A DNA stretch of 64,000 nucleotides. Origin: Aquidulcibacter paucihalophilus (GTDB lineage Bacteria; Pseudomonadota; Alphaproteobacteria; Caulobacterales; Caulobacteraceae). The number at the start of each line of letters is the position of its first letter. Position 1 is the first letter of the stretch. Made by a program: the position numbers and the translations under genes. The DNA is taken from NCBI GenBank assembly GCA_030285985.1, contig CP127384.1:620001-684000 (forward strand), read 5' to 3'. The notes beneath the pieces are model-generated. The model did no database searches and had not been told where the DNA came from. It saw only the letters and a list, made by a program, of their open reading frames with translations. Positions 37,860-46,307 of this stretch are shown here, piece after piece.

Positions 37860-39923
37860 CTAGAACCGCGAGGTCAGGGTCAGGCGGGCGTTCAATGGCG
37901 CTCCGGTGGAGATGTTGAAGTTGTTGTGGGCGTCAGAGAACCAGGTCGTGTCGAGCAGGTTCTCGATATTGAGCTGCAGCTGGACGGTGTCGCTGACCCG
38001 ATAGTAGACGGCGGCATCGACCCGGTTGAAGGCGGGTAGCCGGGTGGTGGTTGCGGAGGTCCGGATAGCCGCAAACTGGCTGGACTGGTGGATCACGCCA
38101 AGGCCAAAGCCCAGCCGGCGGCTGACATCGTAGCGGTTCCAGACGCTGAACTGTTGCTTCGGCGTCTGCGCCAGTCGAACCGAGTCATTGCCCTGCAGCC
38201 GGGCGTCCAGCCATGAATAGCCGCCGCTGATCTGCCAGTTCGGCCGCAGACGCCCCGTCAGTGCCAGCTCGACGCCCTCTGTGCGGGTTTCGCCGACGTT
38301 GATGGTGACGGTCGGGTTCAGCGGGTCCGGTGTCGTGGCATTGGTCCGGTCCAGCCTGAATACGGCGGCCGTAAAATTCAGGTCGGGCCGGATATCCCAT
38401 TTGGCACCGATCTCGTGATTGGTGAACGCCTCGGGCTCGAGGTTCTGCTGGGTGGTCGACAGGGAAAGGAACTGGTCGCCCGAGCGCGGCAGGAAGGACT
38501 GGCTGTAGCTGCCGTAGATCGAAACGTTCGGCTGCGGCTTGTAGATCAGACCGAGGCGGGGCGAGACCTTCTCGTCAGTACGGGCGAAGGGGCGATCCGG
38601 ATTCGGCTGGAGGTCAGCACCGTCGATGTCGAAGCGGTCGTAGCGCAGGCCGGCGACGATCTCGAACCGGCCGCCGAGACTGATCTGGTCCTGCACATAG
38701 ACCGAGACGGACTCCACATTCGAGACCGTGTCGCGGCTGAGTGACGGGAAGGTAACCGTCGGAAACACCGGATTGGCGAGGTTGAACGTCGTGTTCGACA
38801 GGACGCCGTTGCGCCGCTGGTTTGCCGAGTCCTGATCGCCGTATTCGAGGCCGACCAGGACCTTGTGGTCCGTGCCGCCCACCGTGGTCTTCCAGACCAG
38901 ATTACCCTGGATCAGAAGGTTCTGCCGGTCGGTGGGGTCGGTGTAGGCCGAGAGCGGAACCGTGCCGTTCTGCGCCGTGGCGGCTCCGCTGGCGAAGACG
39001 TTGGTGTAGACCTTGTCGTAGTCGCCATACAGGACGTTCGTCGAGACCTCGATATTGTCCGCCAGGACGCCGTCGATGCGAAGTCTGGCGATATTGGCCT
39101 CAAGCGTTGTGCGGTTCACGCCCGGCACGCCGAAGAACTGGTCGCGATGGCCGGAGAGCGGGACGCCGGACAAGGACGGCACCCCCCGGTCGACGACGCG
39201 GTCATCGTTGACGTGCTCAAGGGAAAGGCCCGCTCGCCAGCCGCTGCCGAGGTCTACCGCGACAAAGGGGTTCACCGCGTAGCGCTCGCCCTCATAGAAG
39301 TCGCGGTGACTGTCGAGGTCTTCGTAGATGGCGTTGAACCGGAACGCCGCCATGGAGCCCATCGGGGCGTTGACGTCCGTCGAGATGTCCCAGGCACCAA
39401 AGCTGTTGGCGCTTGCCCGACCGGTCGCGAAGAAGCCGACTGCGCTGGGGGTCTTTTGAACCCGGTTTACGATTCCGCCGCCGCCGCCCCGGCCGAAGAT
39501 CAGGGCATAGGGTCCCTTCAGCACCTCGACCCGCTCGAGATTATAGAGGCCGCGGAAATACTGGGTGTCGTCCCGAACTCCATCGAGGAAGAAGTCGGCG
39601 GTCGTATTCTGACCCCGCAGCGTGATCTGGTCACGGTTTCCCTCGCCCTGGCCGACCGTGGTTCCCGGAACATAGCGCAGCACCTCGCCGAGGCTGTGCA
39701 GCGCCTGATCGTCGAGTTGCGCCCGGGTGACCACATTGACCGTCTGCGGCACGTCAATCAGTGCGGTGTCGGTCCTGGTCGCGGTGACGGAGTTGAGCGC
39801 GATGTATCCCCGGCTCTGGCCCGTCACGATGATGGGCGCCAACTGGGTCGCGGGTTCTTCATCAGCCCATGCCGCGACCGGTGTCGCCATGGCCAGGGAA
39901 GCCGAAACCAGAAGGATACGCAT
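37860..39923 (-). CDS. TonB-dependent siderophore receptor
   Basis: This is a 687-residue precursor with a signal peptide (MRILLVSASLAMATPVAAWA) and plug-domain landmarks: IDVPQTVNVVTRAQLDDQAL, LRYVPGTTVGQGEGNRDQIT, LRGQNTTADFFLDGVRDDTQ and NLERVEVLKGPYALIFGRGG. The barrel ends in ARLTLTSRF with a C-terminal Phe. This is the ferrichrome/catecholate-type subfamily (TIGR01783-like). It imports ferric chelates across the outer membrane using TonB energy. A classical Fur-box match lies about 45 nt upstream. The gene sits downstream of the flavin-redox operon on the same strand, with 135 nt between. Its GC content is slightly lower than average. Confidence 0.95.
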   Translation of the reverse strand: MRILLVSASLAMATPVAAWADEEPATQLAPIIVTGQSRGYIALNSVTATRTDTALIDVPQTVNVVTRAQLDDQALHSLGEVLRYVPGTTVGQGEGNRDQITLRGQNTTADFFLDGVRDDTQYFRGLYNLERVEVLKGPYALIFGRGGGGGIVNRVQKTPSAVGFFATGRASANSFGAWDISTDVNAPMGSMAAFRFNAIYEDLDSHRDFYEGERYAVNPFVAVDLGSGWRAGLSLEHVNDDRVVDRGVPSLSGVPLSGHRDQFFGVPGVNRTTLEANIARLRIDGVLADNIEVSTNVLYGDYDKVYTNVFASGAATAQNGTVPLSAYTDPTDRQNLLIQGNLVWKTTVGGTDHKVLVGLEYGDQDSANQRRNGVLSNTTFNLANPVFPTVTFPSLSRDTVSNVESVSVYVQDQISLGGRFEIVAGLRYDRFDIDGADLQPNPDRPFARTDEKVSPRLGLIYKPQPNVSIYGSYSQSFLPRSGDQFLSLSTTQQNLEPEAFTNHEIGAKWDIRPDLNFTAAVFRLDRTNATTPDPLNPTVTINVGETRTEGVELALTGRLRPNWQISGGYSWLDARLQGNDSVRLAQTPKQQFSVWNRYDVSRRLGFGLGVIHQSSQFAAIRTSATTTRLPAFNRVDAAVYYRVSDTVQLQLNIENLLDTTWFSDAHNNFNISTGAPLNARLTLTSRF

Positions 39924-39966
39924 CGTCAAGTGCCCGCAAACTCGATGGGAGGGCGTTCCTAATAAT

Positions 39967-39985
39967 GCGACCCATTCTCATTATC
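39967..39985 (-). promoter_or_regulatory. Fur-box candidate upstream of the TonB receptor
   Basis: On the minus strand GATAATGAGAATGGGTCGC matches the classical 19-bp Fur consensus GATAATGATAATCATTATC at 13 positions, with the left half nearly perfect. It lies 44-62 nt upstream of the receptor start, where an iron-responsive repressor would be expected to act. Confidence 0.65.
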
Positions 39986-40058
39986 AATTGAAAAGCGCAA
40001 CTCTCCGAAATGGGGTCCGAGGGGGCGGGCTGTTGCTGGCAGAGTGTTCCGTAACCGT

Positions 40059-41432
40059 TCAGTAGACGTCGCGCCGGTAGCGGCCGGCTTCGGTCAGGGC
40101 CAGCAGGCGTTCGGTGCCGAGGACGGCCTCCAGCGCCGCCTGCACGCCCTTCGACATGCCTTCCAGACTGCCGCAGACGAGGATGGTCGCGCCGCGGTCG
40201 ACCCATGCCGAAAGGTCCGCAGCATGTTCGCTGACAAGCTGCTGAACGTAGCGTCCGTCTCCGGCGTCGCGGGAGAAGACCCGGTCGAGACGCGTCAGGC
40301 TGCCGGACGCAAGGGCAGCCTGAAGCTCGGCATCGAGGAAGGCGTCATGGGCGCGGGTCCGCTCGCCGAACATCAGCCAGGTTCCGCCATGCGGGCGGGC
40401 GGCGCGGGCCTTCCAGTGGGCGCGCAGGCCCGCCAGACCGGTGCCGTTGCCGATCAGGATCAACGGCGTCTCCGGCGACGGCCCGTGGAAGCTGCGGTTG
40501 GTGCGGATGCGCATTTCGACCGCATCGCCGACGGCAAGCTCCCGCGTCAGCCAGCCGGAGGCCAGCCCCGGCGTGCCGTCCGGGCGATGCATCAGGCGGA
40601 CGATGAATTCGGCGCGACCGTCGGCGGGCAGGGAGGCCACGGAATACTCGCGGCTGCCCGGAGCGGGCTGGCCGTCGATGACCGGCAGGCCGATCCCGGC
40701 GATGTCACCGGCGACCCATGCCGGGGCGTGGTCGACCGGCCCGAAGGCCATCAGCCAGGCCTCGCCGCCGGGGCTGCCGGGGTTCAGATGGGTGCGTTCG
40801 ACCAGCCGCCAGCGATCGTATGCGGGCGGGGTCCAGTCCGCCTGAACCGTTGACCCGGTCAGCAGGGCCAGCTGGTGCTGCCAGTGCCGGACCGCGCTCG
40901 TGTCGCCGTCATCGACCTCGATCCGATCGAACAGGGGCGCGGCACCCGAGCGCTGCAGCCAGCCGTCCAGCGCCCGGCCGAAGCCGCAGAAATCGGCATA
41001 GGTCGCGTCGCCCAGGGCCAGCAGGCCGTAGGACAGGCCGGTCAGGTCGGCAGGCGCTTGCATCGACTGGCGCACGAACCGGGACAGGGCGTCGGGGGCG
41101 TCGCCCTCGCCGGTGGTCGAGGCGACAATCAGGATGCGCCCGGCGGCCTTCAGCCCCGCGGGCTGAAGGTCACCCAGCGGCATCACGCGGGCCGGGGTTC
41201 CGGCATCGGACAGGCTGCGTGCCGTCATCCAGGCCAGTTCCTCGGCGAGGCCGGTCTGGCTGGCGAAGGCGACCAGTACGGGTGGGGCGTCTCCGGCCGG
41301 CGCGAGGGCGGCCGATCGGGCGGCGGCGGCGCGGCGGGCGCGGGCCTGCGAGCGCCGCACGAGGGCGATCGTCATCAGCCAGAGGCCAAGGGCCAGGACC
41401 GCCCAGAGCCAGCGAACGGGATCGGTAGTCAC
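40059..41432 (-). CDS. Membrane-anchored flavodoxin-FNR diflavin reductase (CysJ-like)
   Basis: This is a 457-residue protein. One N-terminal membrane helix (WLWAVLALGLWLMTIALV) is followed by a flavodoxin domain (PPVLVAFASQTGLAEELAWM, VASTTGEGDAPDALSRF, GLLALGDATYADFCGFG) and an FNR-type module with RSFHGPSPETPLILIGNGTG, LMFGERTRAHDAF and the C-terminal YRRDVY. This is the NADPH-to-FAD-to-FMN arrangement of CysJ/P450 reductases, anchored so that the reductase faces the cytoplasm. In the cassette it could feed electrons to the PepSY membrane protein. GTG start, GTGA overlap with apbE. Confidence 0.9.
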   Translation of the reverse strand: MTTDPVRWLWAVLALGLWLMTIALVRRSQARARRAAAARSAALAPAGDAPPVLVAFASQTGLAEELAWMTARSLSDAGTPARVMPLGDLQPAGLKAAGRILIVASTTGEGDAPDALSRFVRQSMQAPADLTGLSYGLLALGDATYADFCGFGRALDGWLQRSGAAPLFDRIEVDDGDTSAVRHWQHQLALLTGSTVQADWTPPAYDRWRLVERTHLNPGSPGGEAWLMAFGPVDHAPAWVAGDIAGIGLPVIDGQPAPGSREYSVASLPADGRAEFIVRLMHRPDGTPGLASGWLTRELAVGDAVEMRIRTNRSFHGPSPETPLILIGNGTGLAGLRAHWKARAARPHGGTWLMFGERTRAHDAFLDAELQAALASGSLTRLDRVFSRDAGDGRYVQQLVSEHAADLSAWVDRGATILVCGSLEGMSKGVQAALEAVLGTERLLALTEAGRYRRDVY

Positions 41433-42478
41433 GCGCCCTCTGACAACATGGCGGTGAAGGCGGGGGTGACGATCTCGACCATGCCGTCTCCGGTGCGCAC
41501 GACGAAGGTGGCGGCGATCTTCATGGCTTCAGCGAAGGCGGGGCCCTCCTCGGGTCCCATGACGGTGAGGGCCGTGGCCATGGCGTCGGCGTACATCGCG
41601 GCTTCGGCGAGGACGGTGACGGAGGCGACGCCGTTCTCGACCGGCCGGCCTGTCCGGCCGTCAAGGGTGTGGCTGTAGGTCTGGCCATAGGCCTCGAAAC
41701 TGCGGACCCAGTCACCCGAGGTGGCGCAGGCCATGTCGAACAGGGCGGCCACGGCCGGAGGGCCGGGCGCGCCGGGCGCCTGCTGCAGCTCCGCCCACCA
41801 GGGCATGGCGTCCGGCTTGACGCCCGCGCCGCGCAGTTCGCCGCCGATCTCGACCAGATGGTGGGTCGCACCCATTCGGGTGAGCCGTTCGGAGACGCAG
41901 TCGACCGCGTGGCCCTTGGCGATACCGGACAGGTCCAGTTTGACCCCGCCCAGTTGCTGCACGGCCCGGGCCTCCCGGTTGAAACGGACGACGCCCCAGC
42001 CCGACAGGGCGCGGGCGGCCTCGACCTCTTCCTCGAAAGGCACGGTCGGGCCGGTTCCGAAACCGTTGAGCGGCCGCGGGCCCGGCGGGCCGAAGCCCCA
42101 CAGATCGACCAGTGCGCCCAGCGCCGGATCAACCGCGCCATTGGTGTCGTCGGCCAGGTCCATGGCCTTGTTGAGCAGGTCCCAGAACGGCTCGGACACG
42201 GCCCAGAATCCGGGCGGGGCGGCATTGAGCCGCGACAGCTCTGACCGGGGGTCCCAATGGCTGAACAGGCTGATGATCCGGGCGAGTTCTTCCTCGATGG
42301 CCGACTGGAAGGCCATGCGGTCGAGCGCGGGCGGCGGGATCAGGCGCACGGACCAGGTGGTCCCCATGGTCTCGCCGGCGAAGTCCCAGATGTGGGGCCC
42401 CGGCGGAGGAGACGGCTTGCGGCCATGGGTCGGGATCAGGACGCGGTTTCCGGGGCGCGGTGCCCCGCCCCCGCCCAC
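41429..42478 (-). CDS. apbE: FAD:protein FMN transferase (ApbE)
   Basis: This is a 349-residue ApbE-fold protein that transfers FMN from FAD onto Thr or Ser of target proteins. It has GETMGTTWSVRL at the N-terminus, SLFSHWDPRSELSRLNAAP, VKLDLSGIAKGHAVDCVSER, LVEIGGELRGAG, CATSGDWVRSF and YSHTLDGRTGRPVENGVASV with the metal-binding Asp and Thr. No signal peptide or lipobox is visible from the GTG at 42478, and the first 28 residues are low-complexity Gly/Pro, so the true start and the cellular side are unclear. The likely substrate is the DUF2271 protein two genes upstream. Confidence 0.9.
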   Translation of the reverse strand: MGGGGAPRPGNRVLIPTHGRKPSPPPGPHIWDFAGETMGTTWSVRLIPPPALDRMAFQSAIEEELARIISLFSHWDPRSELSRLNAAPPGFWAVSEPFWDLLNKAMDLADDTNGAVDPALGALVDLWGFGPPGPRPLNGFGTGPTVPFEEEVEAARALSGWGVVRFNREARAVQQLGGVKLDLSGIAKGHAVDCVSERLTRMGATHHLVEIGGELRGAGVKPDAMPWWAELQQAPGAPGPPAVAALFDMACATSGDWVRSFEAYGQTYSHTLDGRTGRPVENGVASVTVLAEAAMYADAMATALTVMGPEEGPAFAEAMKIAATFVVRTGDGMVEIVTPAFTAMLSEGA

Positions 42479-42525
42479 GATCAGCGGGGGCGGAGCGGCG
42501 CGGGTCGGACGGGGACCGTTGTCCG

Positions 42526-43326
42526 TCAGGGCAGGACTTCCACGACGCCGTTGTACTGGGCGCTATAGGCCAGCTGGTCGCCCGCCGCGTCGCCGCGGAC
42601 CGAGGCGTTCATCCAGTACATGCCGGGTTCGGGCCAGGTGACCGTAAAGGCCCCGTCGGCGCCGGTGGTGACGGTCATCTCTTCGGGGTTGTCGCGGTAG
42701 CGGGTGCCGCCCCGGGCGATGGTGACCTGGAGACCGGCCGCGGGCTGGCCATCGCGCAACAGTTTGAACGTCGCGGCCTCACCGGAGACCAGGTCGTTCG
42801 GGTGGCTGACGGGGACCAGTTCGATGCCTTCGCCCGTGGGCGCCAGCGCGGTGGTCGAGGGTTCGCCGAGGGTGACGAAGGTCTCGATCCGGCTCGCGCT
42901 GCGGGTCGCGACCACATCGGTGGCATCCGTCGGGATGTTCGCGGCCATATCCGCTTCTGCGCCGCGCCAGCGCTTCTGCTCGCCGCCCTGTTTGTAGCTG
43001 ACGACAACGCCGCCCATGACGTTGGCGACGCGATAGGTGCCGCGCTGGGTCAGGTGGGCGTCGAAGGTGGCGCGATAGCGGGCGCGGTGCATGTTCTCGG
43101 GCGCGAGGGTCGATCCGTCCGGTGCCGTGATGATCAGGCCGGCCAGGTTCATCGCAGCGTGGTCGGCGATGAAGACCCCGTTGGACATACCGGCGTCAAA
43201 ACCGACCCAGGCGTCCGTGCCGGACAGGACCGTCGCGGTCGGAGCCAGCCAGGCGCGGTGGGCCTGGGCCGACATCGGCAGGGCCAGGGTGGCGAGGGCG
43301 GCGAGAAGGGCGAGGGACTTTTTCAT
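42526..43326 (-). CDS. DUF4198 periplasmic protein
   Basis: This is a 266-residue precursor with a Sec signal peptide (MKKSLALLAALATLALPMSA) and mature start HRAWLAPTATVLSG. The HxxWLxP start and beta-rich, Ig-like build (YWMNASVRGD near the end) are characteristic of DUF4198, a family found with nickel, cobalt and iron uptake genes. The first mature residue is histidine, so amino-terminal metal binding is possible. Its function is not established. It is 11 nt after DUF2271 in the same operon. Confidence 0.88.
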   Translation of the reverse strand: MKKSLALLAALATLALPMSAQAHRAWLAPTATVLSGTDAWVGFDAGMSNGVFIADHAAMNLAGLIITAPDGSTLAPENMHRARYRATFDAHLTQRGTYRVANVMGGVVVSYKQGGEQKRWRGAEADMAANIPTDATDVVATRSASRIETFVTLGEPSTTALAPTGEGIELVPVSHPNDLVSGEAATFKLLRDGQPAAGLQVTIARGGTRYRDNPEEMTVTTGADGAFTVTWPEPGMYWMNASVRGDAAGDQLAYSAQYNGVVEVLP

Positions 43327-43337
43327 GCGCTCAATCC

Positions 43338-43850
43338 TTAGCGGGTGACGGCGACGCTGACGGCGCCCAGTTCGGTGGAGCCCGCGGCGCGGGCCGTGTT
43401 GGCGGCACCCCAGCGGAAGGGGACGCGTACGACCTCGCGTCCGCCCAGTTCACGGGCAGCCTCGACGACCATGATGTAGTCGCCGGCGGGCAGGTTGGAG
43501 AGACGCGCGCCGGGCACGGTGACCGCGTGGCGGCCAGGGGCCTTGGTGGCGCTGGAGACGCCGTCGACGGGCAGGGTCATGGCCCGACCGGCGCGACGCC
43601 ACCAGGTGCGCATGTCCTTGAGCCAGTCCTTGCCGTCGCCTTCCGCGTTGGCGGTCTGCTGGTACCAGACGGCGAGCGTGCGCACGGCGGTGTTGTCGGG
43701 TCGCTCGATCCACACCGCGACATAGGGCCGATGATACGAGGCACCGGACACACGCGGGATCTCGACAGAGACCGTCAGGTCGGCAGCGATCGCGGGCGCG
43801 GCGGCGGTGCTGAGGGCGGCGGCGGACAGGGCGAGGGAAAGCTTACGCAT
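43338..43850 (-). CDS. DUF2271 periplasmic protein, candidate ApbE flavinylation target
   Basis: This is a 170-residue precursor with a signal peptide (MRKLSLALSAAALSTAAAPA). DUF2271 landmarks are YVAVWIERPDNTAVRTLAVW and DWLKDMRTWWRRAG. It contains D96-G-V-S-S-A-T102, very close to the D-G-x-S-G-A-T motif in which ApbE esterifies FMN to the threonine in NqrC, RnfG and FMN-bind proteins. With apbE in the same operon, T102 is a candidate FMN attachment site. If so, this is a small periplasmic electron carrier, which is inference. It lies between the PepSY and DUF4198 genes. Confidence 0.88.
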   Translation of the reverse strand: MRKLSLALSAAALSTAAAPAIAADLTVSVEIPRVSGASYHRPYVAVWIERPDNTAVRTLAVWYQQTANAEGDGKDWLKDMRTWWRRAGRAMTLPVDGVSSATKAPGRHAVTVPGARLSNLPAGDYIMVVEAARELGGREVVRVPFRWGAANTARAAGSTELGAVSVAVTR

Positions 43851-43858
43851 GGGACTCG

Positions 43859-44521
43859 TCAGTGAATGAAGATGAGGGCGATGACGACGGGGATCAGCAG
43901 GCCGAGGCCGAGCAGGGGCCAGGTCGAGGGCCGCTGCCGGGCGTGCAGCCAGGTCAGGCCGAAACCGGTGACAGCGAAGACGATGCAGGCGGCGGCGAAG
44001 ACATCGATGAACCAGTACCAGACGGGCCCGGTGTTCCGACCCTTGTGCAGGTCATTGATGTAGGCGACCCAACCGCGCGTGGTCCGTTCGCGCAGGGCCT
44101 CGCCGGTCGCACGGTCGATGGTCAGCCAGCCGTCGCCACCGGGCTCGGCCAGGGCCACATAGACTTCCTCCGCCGTGGTCTCGGTCGGCCTGCCTGCGAT
44201 CTGGACACTGAAGGTGTCCGAGGCCCAGCGGGCGACGGCGTCCGGAACCGGATCGGTGGTCTCGGCCGGGACGTCGGCGAGGCGGGCGACCAGGGGTGCG
44301 GGCAGGGCACCCGTCTGTTCGACCGTGACCGGCTCGGCCGGGATCTGGGCGGCGTGGTTGAGGGTGATGCCGGTGACGGCGAACAGCAGCAGGCCGATCA
44401 GGCTGAGGGCCGCCGAGATCCAGTGCCACTGGTGGAGTTGCTTGAGCCAGAACGACCGCGTGGCGTTCAGCGCCTTCTTCGGCTCCCCGGGGGACTTGGC
44501 TGGCGCGGCGGTATCGGTCAC
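43859..44521 (-). CDS. PepSY-associated transmembrane protein
   Basis: This is a 220-residue inner-membrane protein. SFWLKQLHQWHWISAALSLI is the classic start of PepSY_TM proteins, with histidines at the membrane face, followed by a helix, a periplasmic PepSY-like domain (WLTIDRATGEALRERTTRGW) and two C-terminal helices containing NDLHKGRNTGPVWYWFIDVF. The His and Trp pattern suggests haem or flavin electron transfer across the membrane, as in siderophore-linked PepSY reductases. GTG start. A palindromic Fur-box candidate lies 19 nt upstream; it is the first gene of the operon. Confidence 0.9.
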   Translation of the reverse strand: MTDTAAPAKSPGEPKKALNATRSFWLKQLHQWHWISAALSLIGLLLFAVTGITLNHAAQIPAEPVTVEQTGALPAPLVARLADVPAETTDPVPDAVARWASDTFSVQIAGRPTETTAEEVYVALAEPGGDGWLTIDRATGEALRERTTRGWVAYINDLHKGRNTGPVWYWFIDVFAAACIVFAVTGFGLTWLHARQRPSTWPLLGLGLLIPVVIALIFIH

Positions 44522-44539
44522 GCGTGGCTTTTGCCGAAG

Positions 44540-44556
44540 TTGCGAACGATTTGCAA
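44540..44556 (-). promoter_or_regulatory. Fur-box candidate upstream of the PepSY operon
   Basis: TTGCGAACGATTTGCAA is a near-palindrome (TTGC/GCAA ends with AA/TT inner pairs), resembling the TGCAAAT-type Fur sites of alphaproteobacteria. A further half-site TTGCCGAA lies directly beside it. It starts 19 nt upstream of the PepSY GTG. Confidence 0.55.
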
Positions 44557-44599
44557 TGGCCGGTCTCGCCGGTCCGGCGCGATCGTCTGACGCGGCGGG

Positions 44600-46216
44600 T
44601 CAGGCGGCCCGGATGAGAGGCGACTGCTCGACGGCTTCGGCACCCAGTACGAGACGGATGGCATGGAGCAGGGCATCCGGCTGGATGGGCTTTTGCGCCA
44701 CGCCGTTCATCCCCGCCGCCAGGTACACGGCCGCGTCGCGCGGATCGCCGTTGGCGGTCAGCGCCAGGATCGGCACCTGCGCAACCGGACCCGGCAGACT
44801 GCGGATCAGACGCGTCGCCTCGACCCCGTCCATGACAGGCATCTTGATGTCCATCAGGACCAGATCGAAGGCACCTGACCGGACCCTGTCCACGGCCTGC
44901 TGCCCGTCCTCGACGGCCTCGAAACTACAGTCGAACAATTCCAGCACCTTGCCCGCGACAAACCGGTTGGTGGCATTGTCGTCCACGATGAGGACATGAA
45001 GTGTCTCGTGGCCGGTGGGCTCGGCCATCTGGATGGCGGCCGCACGCATCTCGCGGCTTGCGCCGGGCAGGGTCAGGGTGAACCGGAAGCGCGCGCCACC
45101 CTGTGGCGACCTCTCCACGGCGATGCCGCCGTTCATCAGTTCCACGATCTGACGGCAGATCGCGAGACCAAGGCCGGCGCCCGCTCCCTCGCGGCCGGCG
45201 TGACCGGTATTGAAGGGGTCGAAAATGGTCCCGGCCGCGTCGGTCGGCACACCGGGGCCGCTGTCGTCCACTGTCGCGTCAATGGCGATGACGCCGTTGG
45301 CTTCCCGGCTCGCGATGTGGACCGCCACCTCGCCCGCCTGGGTGAATTTCAGGGCATTGCCGATCAGATTGTTGAACAGCTGTTTGAGCCGCATTTCGTC
45401 CCCGGCCACCCACTCATGACCGGCCGTATCGTGCGTGACCGTCAAGGTCAGGTTCTTTTCCTGGGCGCGGGGGCTCCACAGGGCCTTGAGGTCGGCGGCG
45501 ACGGAATCGAGGTGGACCGGCGCGGCTTCAAAGGTCATCAGGCCGGCTTCCGCCCGCGACATGTCCAGCGCGTCCGTGAGCAGCCGCAACAGACTCTGGC
45601 CGGAATCCAGGATGGTGCGGGCATAGGGGCGCATCGCCTCCTGGGTCAGTTCGCGCTCCATCAGGGCGGCGACGCCCAGGACGCCGTTCAGCGGGGTGCG
45701 TATCTCGTGGCTCATGACCGCCAGGAATTCGGACTTGGCGCGGCTGGAAGCCCGGGCTTCGGCCTCGGCTCGTGAGAGATCCCGGGCGAGGGCACCCATG
45801 GCTTCGGCCCGACGGCGGTGTATGGCGTTGCCGGCCTGAAGTACGTGCACACCGGCACCGACACCGAAATAGACGCCCCCGGACGTGACGACGAAGCCGT
45901 TCAGCAGCCCGCCGAGATTGGTGTCGTCCATAGACTGGAAAAGGGTCTCGGCGTCGGCGTCGGCGTCGAGGATGCGCGGGGCGGCGTCCATGAAGGTCGA
46001 GGCCGGGCGCCGGGCGTAAAGGGCGCGCCCGAACTCGGCGGCCATCTTGAGGGTAAAGGCGTTGCGCTCGATCAGCCCGACCGGCCGTTGGTCGCTATCG
46101 ACGACGGCGATGATCAGGGTGTCAGGTTCGCGCTGAAAGCGGTCGAACACATCCGCGCCGGGCGTGTCGGCCCCGATCGGCGCCGCAGCGCTCGCAAAGT
46201 CTCCGATCCTGGCCAT
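44600..46216 (-). CDS. Hybrid sensor histidine kinase with CBS-like input domain
   Basis: This is a 538-residue cytosolic protein. Residues about 1-120 resemble a CBS pair (LIIAVVDSDQRPVGLIERNA, GGLLNGFVVTSGGVYFGVGA). A coiled linker leads to HisKA with phospho-acceptor H170 (MSHEIRTPLNG), an HATPase domain (NNLIGNALKF, DSGPGVP, GAGLGLAICRQIVELMNG), and a C-terminal receiver with D456 (LVLMDIKMPVMDG). There is no membrane segment, so the signal is internal, perhaps a nucleotide. No cognate response regulator is adjacent; an Hpt partner or orphan regulator is likely elsewhere. Confidence 0.92.
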   Translation of the reverse strand: MARIGDFASAAAPIGADTPGADVFDRFQREPDTLIIAVVDSDQRPVGLIERNAFTLKMAAEFGRALYARRPASTFMDAAPRILDADADAETLFQSMDDTNLGGLLNGFVVTSGGVYFGVGAGVHVLQAGNAIHRRRAEAMGALARDLSRAEAEARASSRAKSEFLAVMSHEIRTPLNGVLGVAALMERELTQEAMRPYARTILDSGQSLLRLLTDALDMSRAEAGLMTFEAAPVHLDSVAADLKALWSPRAQEKNLTLTVTHDTAGHEWVAGDEMRLKQLFNNLIGNALKFTQAGEVAVHIASREANGVIAIDATVDDSGPGVPTDAAGTIFDPFNTGHAGREGAGAGLGLAICRQIVELMNGGIAVERSPQGGARFRFTLTLPGASREMRAAAIQMAEPTGHETLHVLIVDDNATNRFVAGKVLELFDCSFEAVEDGQQAVDRVRSGAFDLVLMDIKMPVMDGVEATRLIRSLPGPVAQVPILALTANGDPRDAAVYLAAGMNGVAQKPIQPDALLHAIRLVLGAEAVEQSPLIRAA

Positions 46217-46289
46217 ACACCACTCCCGCCTGACGGTCGGGATAGGCGCTCGGCCTTAACATCCGCTTTTCCGGGTGTGAAAGTTTTCC

Positions 46290-46307
46290 GATATTCTATT
46301 GAATATC
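46290..46307. repeat. AT-rich perfect inverted repeat
   Basis: GATATTC-TATT-GAATATC has 7-bp arms with a 4-nt loop and overlaps the MurC-like stop codon. It lies 74 nt upstream of the histidine kinase start. It stands out in this GC-rich context and could be an operator for the kinase gene or a weak terminator; no T-run follows in the minus direction. Confidence 0.5.
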
